A DNA stretch of 24,354 nt from assembly GCA_023430775.1 (NCBI GenBank), contig JAEYYY010000432.1, positions 1 to 24,354 on the forward strand, written 5' to 3'. The notes beneath the pieces are model-generated. The model saw only the letters and a program-made list of their open reading frames with translations, did not search any database and was not told the origin of the DNA. Of this stretch, positions 9,327-15,630 are shown piece after piece. The number at the start of each line of letters is the position of its first letter. Positions within the stretch are counted from its first letter, which is position 1. The translations under genes were made by a program, and so were the position numbers. The stretch comes from Pseudomonadota bacterium (GTDB lineage: Bacteria > Myxococcota_A > Polyangia > Haliangiales > Haliangiaceae).

Positions 9327-10804
9327 TGAGCCTTCGCCTTTCGCCACACGTGCTGCCGCAACCGCGGCTCGGCATTCACCCGCTGCGCCCGCAGAACATG
9401 ACCGACGGCGCCGATCGCTTGCGCTACGCGCAGCACGTCATCGACATCGCGCGCGCGATCGCGAACCGCGGCGCCATCGAGGAAGCGCGACGCTGGCGCG
9501 ACGAGGTCCCGTTCGGGCGGAGCCTGATCATGTGGCGAGAGCACGACGCGCACGTCCACGTCGATCCGCTGCCGCAGCTCGCGAACGCGCTGACGTTCTC
9601 GATCGAGGAGCTCGGCATCCTGTTCCGCGACGGTCGCGAGCGCGACGACGGGAAGATGGTCTATCTGCCCACCGCCGACGCGACACCCGACGTGCTGGCG
9701 CTGATCCGCCGGCTGCATCGCGGTGTCGGCGAGACCGAGCTGCTCTCCGATCCGCGGGCGGAAGAGGTCGGCTTCGATGCCGATCTGCTCGCGACCTTGA
9801 AGACCAGCCGGATCATCGAGCCCGGAGCGGTTCCCACACCGCAGGCCGCCTCCGCGTTCGCGATCGAGTGGATGGGGCACGCGTGGGTGCGCGCCGTCAG
9901 CCCGCACGGCTCGGTGTGGTTCGATCCGTTCACCACACCGCGCATCGCGTGGACACCCGAGGAGGAAGGCTCGGTGTTCGGGGCGATGGTTCCGGATCAC
10001 ATGCTGCTGCGTGATTACGGCCCCGCGGCGCACCAGATCACGCTCGACGAGCTGCCGATTCCCGACGCCATCTTCATCACGCACCAGGATTCGGATCACA
10101 TGGACCTGGGCATGCTCGCGCTGGTGCCGCCCGAGGTGCCGATCTACGTGCCCGTGACCGATCCGGACAGGCCGTGGCAGGTCGATCTTCCCGCCGTGCT
10201 GCGCGCCGTGCTCGGTGCCGATCGCAACGTCATCCCGCTACCGCACGATCGCACGATCGAGGTCGCAGGGATTCGCGTCACCGCGTTCCCGTTCCTCGGA
10301 GAATTTCCGGCCGGGCTCCCTCACCACTGGAACGGCTACTTCGTCGAGCTGCCGGAGCAAGCGTGGGCGCTGTGCGCCGACTCCGCCGTCACCGAGCTCC
10401 ACGTCGAGTGGCTGCGCGCGCGGCGCTCGAACCGGCCGCTCGGCATCATGGTGAACGGCCTGACCGAGCGCGCGGTCAGCGACGGCTATCGCGACACCTT
10501 CGACGAGGTCACCAGCTTCAATCGCCTGTACTCGTGGTACCTGCCGCCGGCTCGCCTGTTCGATCCGGTGCCGTCGTGCGGGTTACCGCTCGAGGTGCTG
10601 AAGCGGCTGATCGCCGACGCTGGACTGACGAGGGTCTACTTCTACGCGCACGGCAACCTGCCCTGGTACCGGATGCAGGACACGTTGCTGCATCGCTCGC
10701 ACGTCGGCTCGCACACGCTCGGCCTGTGGCGAGGCATGACCAAGGTCGTCGAGGAGCAGGGTGCGATGGTCGTCCACCTCCAGCACGGCGTTCCCTACAT
10801 GTGA
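9326..10804 (+). CDS. MBL-fold metallo-hydrolase-like protein with extra N-terminal domain
   Basis: 492 aa; the ATG overlaps the kinase stop (TGATG), so the two genes are probably co-translated. Residues about 180-360 match a metallo-beta-lactamase fold of the UlaG-like kind: GHAWVRAVSPHGSVWFDPF (184-202), then THQDSDH, a metal motif in which the middle His of HxHxDH is Asp (His253, Asp255, Asp257, His258), LPHHWNGYF (His333/334) and LCADS (Asp352). The first 170 residues are not part of that fold. The stretch 85-170, with VLALIRRLHRG and LLATLKTSRIIEP, has the look of a small winged-helix or PqqD-like domain, which would suit leader-peptide binding; this is a guess from pattern only. No signal peptide is visible, so it should be cytosolic. 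It sits 98 bp upstream of two Cys-rich leader peptides and may modify them, but no activity can be assigned. Confidence 0.82.
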   Translation: MSLRLSPHVLPQPRLGIHPLRPQNMTDGADRLRYAQHVIDIARAIANRGAIEEARRWRDEVPFGRSLIMWREHDAHVHVDPLPQLANALTFSIEELGILFRDGRERDDGKMVYLPTADATPDVLALIRRLHRGVGETELLSDPRAEEVGFDADLLATLKTSRIIEPGAVPTPQAASAFAIEWMGHAWVRAVSPHGSVWFDPFTTPRIAWTPEEEGSVFGAMVPDHMLLRDYGPAAHQITLDELPIPDAIFITHQDSDHMDLGMLALVPPEVPIYVPVTDPDRPWQVDLPAVLRAVLGADRNVIPLPHDRTIEVAGIRVTAFPFLGEFPAGLPHHWNGYFVELPEQAWALCADSAVTELHVEWLRARRSNRPLGIMVNGLTERAVSDGYRDTFDEVTSFNRLYSWYLPPARLFDPVPSCGLPLEVLKRLIADAGLTRVYFYAHGNLPWYRMQDTLLHRSHVGSHTLGLWRGMTKVVEEQGAMVVHLQHGVPYM

Positions 10805-10806
10805 TC

Positions 10807-10835
10807 TGCACAATCTGTGAAGGGTGCACAATCTG
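10807..10835 (+). promoter_or_regulatory. Direct repeat pair upstream of the Cys-rich peptide genes
   Basis: TGCACAATCTG occurs twice (10807-10817 and 10825-10835), 18 bp start to start, just after the MBL gene stop. A small dyad follows at 10849-10862 (CTCGA, four-base loop, TCGAG). The gap of 98 bp before the first peptide ATG is the largest inside this block, so these could be regulator-binding sites or part of a separate promoter. I see no convincing -35/-10 pair. Confidence 0.3.
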
Positions 10836-10902
10836 ATCGCTTGCCCCCCTCGAAACTTCGAGCCCTTGCGCTGGATCCGATGTTGCTCAGATCCGTCTCG
10901 CC

Positions 10903-11166
10903 ATGAAGCCCAAACGCACACTCAAAGCAACCACCCTCGATACCGGCGCACTCGCCCAGGCGAGCGGCGGTCGCGGAACGCTGTGCGGCAACGTGATGCA
11001 CTGTAGCGGGTGCGGTTACGCGTGGGGCCCGAACGCGAGCGGTAGCTACGGCGTCGCGTGTCCGGGCTGTGGCCTCGGCGTCAACTCCGATTCCACCGGT
11101 GGTGGCGGCGGCGGTGGTGGGGGTGGCGGTGGCTCCTGCCTCCAGGCCCGAAGCTGTCTTTGCTAG
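10903..11166 (+). CDS. Double-glycine-leader Cys-rich peptide precursor 1 (rubredoxin-knuckle-like core, poly-Gly tail)
   Basis: 87 aa precursor. The 23-residue leader starts MKPKRTLKATTLD and ends QASGG (Gly22-Gly23), the type of site cut by C39 exporters. The core then begins RGTLCG and carries HCSGCGYAW and ACPGCGLG, giving CxxC pairs at 34/37 and 53/56 plus Cys28. This order, CxxCGY then CPxCG, is that of the two metal-binding knuckles of rubredoxins and zinc ribbons, here joined by only 15 residues. A run of 12 glycines and a short tail with Cys79, 85 and 87 finish the peptide. No strong ribosome binding site precedes the ATG. The paralogue starts 11 bp downstream. Role unknown: a secreted metal-binding, redox or bacteriocin-like peptide would all fit. 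Confidence 0.85.
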   Translation: MKPKRTLKATTLDTGALAQASGGRGTLCGNVMHCSGCGYAWGPNASGSYGVACPGCGLGVNSDSTGGGGGGGGGGGGSCLQARSCLC

Positions 11167-11177
11167 AGGAGACAACC

Positions 11178-11465
11178 ATGAAACCCAAGCGCACCCTCCA
11201 GGCCACGACTCTCGACACCAACGACCTCAAGGCGGTCAGCGGTGGACGCGGCACGCTCTGCGGCATGGTCATGCACTGCGATGGCTGCGGCTATGCGTGG
11301 GGCCACGATGTGAACGGTAGCTACGGCGTCGCGTGTCCGTCGTGCGGTCTCGGCATCGATACCGCGGCGGGCGGTGGCGGCGGTGGTGGCGATGGCGGCG
11401 GCGGTGGTGGTGGTGGCGGCGGTTGCGAAGATCAGTTCGAGTGCTGCGCCGCACTCATGTGCTGA
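11178..11465 (+). CDS. Double-glycine-leader Cys-rich peptide precursor 2 (paralogue of precursor 1)
   Basis: 95 aa. An AGGAG at 11167-11171, six bases before the ATG, fixes the start; longer readings from 11058 are not needed. The leader MKPKRTLQATTLD ends KAVSGG (Gly22-Gly23). The core repeats the sibling's pattern: Cys28, HCDGCGYAW (34/37) and ACPSCGLG (53/56). Seven Gly, one Asp and ten Gly follow, then a tail with Cys83, 89, 90 and 95. Leader and knuckle region are nearly identical between the two paralogues while the last dozen or so residues differ, suggesting duplication followed by divergence of the C-terminus. It shares a transcript with precursor 1 and is followed by an intrinsic terminator. 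Probable substrate of the C39 exporter at 1-1979; function unknown. Confidence 0.87.
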   Translation: MKPKRTLQATTLDTNDLKAVSGGRGTLCGMVMHCDGCGYAWGHDVNGSYGVACPSCGLGIDTAAGGGGGGGDGGGGGGGGGGCEDQFECCAALMC

Positions 11466-11491
11466 TCGACAACAGCGCGTCTGCTTGAATT

Positions 11492-11535
11492 CGCTCGACG
11501 AGGAACGAACCCTCGTCGAGCGTGTTAGTTTTTAT
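11492..11535 (+). terminator. Intrinsic terminator after the Cys-rich peptide genes
   Basis: A perfect 12-bp stem, CGCTCGACGAGG (11492-11503) and CCTCGTCGAGCG (11511-11522), closes a 7-base loop AACGAAC and is followed by TGTTAGTTTTTAT. It lies between precursor 2 and the TolC-like gene, so the abundant peptide message probably ends here, with read-through or a separate promoter feeding the channel gene. Confidence 0.7.
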
Positions 11536-11538
11536 CGT

Positions 11539-13026
11539 GTGCGTACCCTGGCGTTTGTGGTCGTCGTCTTGTCCGCGTCGACGGCTCGTGCCGACGAGGA
11601 CCTGAATATCGAGAACGCGCAGAGCATGACGCTCGACGACCTGTTCAAGGTCGCCGTCCGCGCGGCTCCAGAGCTCCAGGCCGCAGCGTTCGATGCGGGC
11701 GTCGCACAGGCGAAGCTGGTGGCCGCGCGCGGTGTCGAGGACTGGACCGCGACCCTCGCCACCAGCGAGTCGCGAACGAAGCGTCCGGCCTCGACCGACC
11801 GCGCGTTCAGCTCGTCGCTCAACCTGACGCGCTTGTTGCCGACGAACGGTACCGTGACGATCGCCGCGACCAACACGAGCACCGAGCACAAGGAGCCGCG
11901 TGCGTCGAACAAGTTCACGATCCTCGGGCTGTCGGTCGCGCTGACCCAGCCCGTGCTCGCGAATGCAGGGCCCGCCGTCCAGAAGGCGCAGATCCGCAGC
12001 GCCGCACACGCCGCGACCGCCGCGACGATCCGGCGCTCGGCGATCGCGCGCGACTTCGTGGCAGCGGTCGTCGAGGACTACTGGCAGCTCGCGCTGTCGT
12101 GGCGACGTCTCGCCGTGCATCGCCGATCGCTCGAAGCGGCGAACAAGCAGTACGCGACGATCCAGCGCGGCCTGACCACCGGCGCGATCGCGAAGAGCGA
12201 AGCGATTCCGTTCGAGCAGGTGATCGCGTCTCGCAAGATCGACATCCTCAACGACGAGCGCGACATCATCGTGCGCTCGATCGACCTGCGCCTCCTCGTC
12301 GGCCTCGAGGTCCCGGAGAATCCCGTGATCAAGCCGCTCGAGCTGCCCGCACCTCCCACGCCGACGCTCGAGGTCGGAAAGCTGATCGCGGAGTCGGCGA
12401 TCATCAGCGACGAGCTCAAGGCGGCGGTCGAGGACGTCCGCACCGCCGACGCCACGCTCGACGCCACCCGGCGCAACAAGCTGCCGTCACTCGACCTGTC
12501 GGTGTCCGGCGAGATCTCGGGGCTCCACAACTCGCTCACCAACGCGTTCGCCGAGATCCGCGACACGCCCGGCTATCAGGTCACCGTCGGCGCGACGTTC
12601 GCGATGCCGATCGGCCGGCGAGCCGCGACCGGAAACTATCGTGCGGCTCGGGCCGTCGCGGCGCGTGCGCGCTTCGACCTGATGACGCAACGCCGTGCGG
12701 TGACCGCGGAGGTCGTGCGGCTCTCGACCGAGGTGCGCGCCAACTCCCTGACGGTGAAGCTCAGCGGCGAGGTCGTGAAGCTCGCGCGCCAGAACGTCGA
12801 GGCCGAGATCAAGAAGTTCGAGCTCGGCAAGTCGACGTCGAACGATATCGTGCTGCGCCAGCTCGACCTCGACAACGCGTCGCTGCGCGTCGAGGAAGCG
12901 AACGCCGCCGCGACCATCAGCCAGGTCAAGCTCGAGGCGCTCACCGGTCAGATCCTGACCCACTACGGGATCAGGATGATCGACGTCGGTCGCGTGACCA
13001 GCGACGCGTTCACTTCGGCAAGATGA
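11539..13026 (+). CDS. TolC-family outer-membrane efflux protein
   Basis: 495 aa from the GTG at 11539. That start gives a clean Sec signal peptide (MRTLAFVVVVLSASTARA, cut before DED); earlier in-frame starts would read through the upstream peptide gene and the terminator hairpin. The mature protein has the two-fold outer-membrane factor pattern: a first half opening MTLDDLFKVAVRAAPELQAA with long Ala/Arg-rich helices (about residues 150-260), and a second half repeating it (SAIISDELKAAVEDVRTADATL, then LARQNVEAEIKKFELGKSTSNDIV). FELGKSTSNDIVLRQLDL is typical of the family's last helical segment. It should form the trimeric channel through outer membrane and periplasm used by the adaptor and C39 exporter. 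Its 3' end overlaps the convergent lipoprotein gene by 17 bp. Confidence 0.9.
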   Translation: MRTLAFVVVVLSASTARADEDLNIENAQSMTLDDLFKVAVRAAPELQAAAFDAGVAQAKLVAARGVEDWTATLATSESRTKRPASTDRAFSSSLNLTRLLPTNGTVTIAATNTSTEHKEPRASNKFTILGLSVALTQPVLANAGPAVQKAQIRSAAHAATAATIRRSAIARDFVAAVVEDYWQLALSWRRLAVHRRSLEAANKQYATIQRGLTTGAIAKSEAIPFEQVIASRKIDILNDERDIIVRSIDLRLLVGLEVPENPVIKPLELPAPPTPTLEVGKLIAESAIISDELKAAVEDVRTADATLDATRRNKLPSLDLSVSGEISGLHNSLTNAFAEIRDTPGYQVTVGATFAMPIGRRAATGNYRAARAVAARARFDLMTQRRAVTAEVVRLSTEVRANSLTVKLSGEVVKLARQNVEAEIKKFELGKSTSNDIVLRQLDLDNASLRVEEANAAATISQVKLEALTGQILTHYGIRMIDVGRVTSDAFTSAR

Positions 13027-13540
13027 TCTGCGGGATCCGGCCGGCGGTCAGCTGACCGTCGCCGTTCGGGATATAGGATTCGGCGATCGGCGCCTGGAGA
13101 GCCGAGTAGCGGAACACGAACACGTCGCCCGACTGGAACGGGAACTCGGGAGCCTCGGCGTCGTACTCGAACGGCTGCGCGAACGAGTTCTCGCCGTTCG
13201 CGAGCGGCATGTACATGTCGGTGAACGACGCGAGCACGGTATCGGTGCCGCCGCGGCGGTGAATGATCTCGAACTGGATCTCGCAATTCGCGTTGATCAC
13301 CGCATCGAGGATGAGGTGATACGTCCCCGCAGGAATTGGTTCCTTCAGGTCACCGTACTTCGCTTCTTGGGACCCACCGGGCCCCAGTCCTGGTGCTCAA
13401 TACTGAAACGGTTCGCGGTCGCTCAACGCGACATCGAAGCCGTTCGCAGCCGGCGCGAGATACAGCACGTCGGGGTTACCGCCGCCGCCGCACGCCGCGA
13501 GCACGAGGAGTGATGCTGCCACCGGTCTCATCGCCCCCAT
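13010..13540 (-). pseudogene. Small lipoprotein gene, interrupted (in-frame stop or two compensating indels)
   Basis: The ATG at 13540 (or 13531, MRPVAASLLVLAAC) opens a lipoprotein signal with lipobox LAAC followed by a GGGG linker, and reads NPDVLYLAPAANGFDVALSDREPFQY to a TGA at 13397-13399. The same frame reopens and runs to 13010 with EAKYGDLKEPIPAGTYHL and the rest of a compact beta-rich domain. Between about 13408 and 13365 the neighbouring frame has the better codon use (mostly G or C at third positions) and a natural-looking sequence, FSIEHQDWGPVGPK. Two compensating single-base indels would therefore join the parts into one protein of about 176 aa. Whether this is decay or a sequencing error cannot be told here. 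The domain is not one I recognise. Confidence 0.7.
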
Positions 13541-13601
13541 CGTATCAGCTCGCGACAGCGCTCGGCCAGTTCATCGCCGCCGGCCGGTGTAGGCGTTCCT
13601 C

Positions 13602-14090
13602 CTAGTCGTCGAAGTTAAAGCTGCTCGGATCCTTGTCCATGATCCGCTCCATCGCCGCCTCCTCGAGGAGGTCGATCATTCGCTGACCGCCGTACTTCTT
13701 GACCAGCTTGTCGTCGTACTCGTCGGCGATCAGCGCGACGTCGCGCAGCGTGGCCGTCAGCTCCTCGGGATCGAGCGTGGTGCCGCCGAGGATCGTATGG
13801 GTGAACAGGATGGTGTGCTCGAGCGAGTCCATCGCGAACGCGCCGAACCGGAGGTGGCCGTTGAGCTCGAGCAGCTGCTTTGCGAGCGGACCGTCGACGT
13901 TGGCGCCCTTCACGAGCTGCGCTGCGCAACGCACCATCGCGCGGTTGTCGCCCCACGGGACGACGCTGATCATGACGTAGGCGGACCCCTGCTTGATCAC
14001 GTAGAGCGTGTCGTCGACCTTGCGGTACGCGGGGCTATCCTGGAGCGTGCGCTCGATCAGGAGCGCGGTGGCTACCTCGGCGGGATTCAT
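13602..14090 (-). CDS. YbjN-domain-like (type III chaperone fold) protein
   Basis: 162 aa from the ATG at 14090 (MNPAEVATALLIERTLQDSP); an upstream start at 14183 would add 31 residues with no conserved look and would almost meet the divergent gene. The pattern resembles YbjN/CesT-like small chaperone-fold proteins: an opening helix, strands around DTLYVIKQGSAYVMISVVPW, a helix with LAKQLLELNGHLRFGAFAMD, strands in EHTILFTHTILGG and a closing helix LTATLRDVALIADEYDDKLVKKYGG. No signal peptide or membrane segment. Members often act as adaptors or assist a protein partner, but no partner is shown by the sequence. Divergent from the Omp85-like gene with a 103 bp gap. Confidence 0.6.
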   Translation of the reverse strand: MNPAEVATALLIERTLQDSPAYRKVDDTLYVIKQGSAYVMISVVPWGDNRAMVRCAAQLVKGANVDGPLAKQLLELNGHLRFGAFAMDSLEHTILFTHTILGGTTLDPEELTATLRDVALIADEYDDKLVKKYGGQRMIDLLEEAAMERIMDKDPSSFNFDD

Positions 14091-14193
14091 GGCAGCGTTC
14101 GTAACACGGTTGCCACCTACTGTGATCGGGTGGACACGAGCGGCGCCTCCCAGAACGCTCATTGTCCGTCCTCCTCGTGCCATACTCGCGAGC

Positions 14194-15630
14194 GTGAGGG
14201 CCGCAGTTATTGCTTATCTTGCGCTCGCGCTCATCACCGGGATCTCCTCCGCGCACGCCGAGGAGATCAAGGAGATCCAGGTCGACGAGAACACCAAGAC
14301 CAGCGACGACACCGTCGCGCTGATCGGTCGCATCGAAGTCGGCGACGACTGGAACCTCGACATGATCGAGGAGATCAAGGCGCGCCTGATCTCGAGCGGT
14401 CTGTTCAAGGACGTCACCGTGTTCTCCGAGCCGCACAAGAGCGGCAGCGGCGTCAAGGTGACGATCGTCGTCAAGGACAAGCACTCGTGGGTGATCGCAC
14501 CCGCGTTCTACACGCAGCCCACCAACATCGGCGGTGGCGTTGGCTTCGGCGAGAACAACCTGTTCGGCAAGAACCAGAAGCTGCTGCTCTACGGACAGAT
14601 CGCGACCGGCGACTCGTTCTTCATCGGCGCGTGGGTGATCCCGAACCTCGGCGGCACGCGGTGGTACGCGCAGGTCGACACGTTCTTGAAGAGCCAGCGC
14701 AACTTCGAGTACGCGGTCCCCACGCGCTACATCAACGCGGCCGACAAGCTCGACGAGAACGGCTTCTCGACCAACGCGAACAAGCAGGTGCGCGAGTCGC
14801 GCCTCAACTACCTCAACGGCGGTCTCAAGCTCGGCATCGAGCTGTTCCGCGGCTTCAAGATCGACGCCCGCATCCGCGGTGCACGCGTCACCTACGGCAA
14901 GACCAAGCTCGTCGAGGGCGCCACGCTCGCCGACGTCGGCGCGGATGCCTGCCTGTCCGGCAGCGAGGCCACCAACGACTGCGTGGTCCCCGATCCGGGC
15001 AAGGAAGGCAGCGACATCTCGACCGAGTTCACGATGTCGATCGATCGCCGCGCCAACTACTACGGCATCTCGACCGGCTACAAGTACTCCGCGTCGTTCG
15101 AGAACGCGCAGCCGGGCCTCGGCTCCGACTTCCGCTACTTCCTCGCGGGCATCGGCTTGTACCGCGCGGAGAAGATCCTCGACCGGCACAACCTGGTGTT
15201 CAAGAGCAGCATCGGCTACGGCTTCCACCTCCCGTTCCAGCAGGAGTATCTGACCGGCGGCTCGACGATGCGCGGCTACCTCAACAACCAGTTCCGCGGC
15301 GACTTCCGCGCCGTCGCGAACCTCGAGTACTCGGTGCCGGTGTTCACCATCAAGGGGTTCGGCGTCCGCGCGCTCGCGTTCTGGGACTCGGCGTACACCA
15401 CGTTCCTCAACACCGAGAGTCCGGATCGCAACTACCTCCCGGATTCGAAGTTCGCGAGCGGCGGCGGCTCGAAGTTTCAACAGTACATGTCGCCGTTCAA
15501 GAACTCGGTCGGCGTGGGAACGCGCTTCTACTTGCGGCAGATCGTGCTGCCACTCCTCGGCCTCGATGTCGGGTATGGTCTCGAATCACGTGACGTCCAG
15601 GTGTATCTCGCGATCGGCCTTACTGATTAG
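14194..15630 (+). CDS. Omp85/BamA-TamA-like outer-membrane beta-barrel protein with one POTRA domain
   Basis: 478 aa from a GTG that gives a signal peptide MRAAVIAYLALALITGISSAHA, cut before EEI. Residues about 40-100 look like a single POTRA domain (LIGRIEVGDDWNLDMIEEIK, then SSGLFKDVTVF and VKVTIVVKDK). The remainder is a 16-strand-type barrel with alternating residues and many Tyr/Gly/Asn, including GGSTMRGYLNNQFRGDF, which holds the RGY motif typical of loop 6 in Omp85 proteins. BamA usually has five POTRA domains and TamA three, so this short form is a minimal relative. Its role, whether protein insertion, secretion or lipid handling, is open. The next gene starts inside its 3' end. Confidence 0.85.
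   Translation: MRAAVIAYLALALITGISSAHAEEIKEIQVDENTKTSDDTVALIGRIEVGDDWNLDMIEEIKARLISSGLFKDVTVFSEPHKSGSGVKVTIVVKDKHSWVIAPAFYTQPTNIGGGVGFGENNLFGKNQKLLLYGQIATGDSFFIGAWVIPNLGGTRWYAQVDTFLKSQRNFEYAVPTRYINAADKLDENGFSTNANKQVRESRLNYLNGGLKLGIELFRGFKIDARIRGARVTYGKTKLVEGATLADVGADACLSGSEATNDCVVPDPGKEGSDISTEFTMSIDRRANYYGISTGYKYSASFENAQPGLGSDFRYFLAGIGLYRAEKILDRHNLVFKSSIGYGFHLPFQQEYLTGGSTMRGYLNNQFRGDFRAVANLEYSVPVFTIKGFGVRALAFWDSAYTTFLNTESPDRNYLPDSKFASGGGSKFQQYMSPFKNSVGVGTRFYLRQIVLPLLGLDVGYGLESRDVQVYLAIGLTD

Noticed and set aside
11101..11136. Poly-glycine codon run in precursor 1 taken as a simple repeat artefact
   Set aside because: Both paralogues keep a Gly run at the same place using mixed GGC/GGT codons and then resume a Cys-containing tail, so it is part of the protein.
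13797..15593. Long plus-strand frame overlapping the Omp85-like gene
   Set aside because: The other frame has a signal peptide, POTRA-like domain and RGY barrel motif; this one is Arg-rich with no recognisable fold.
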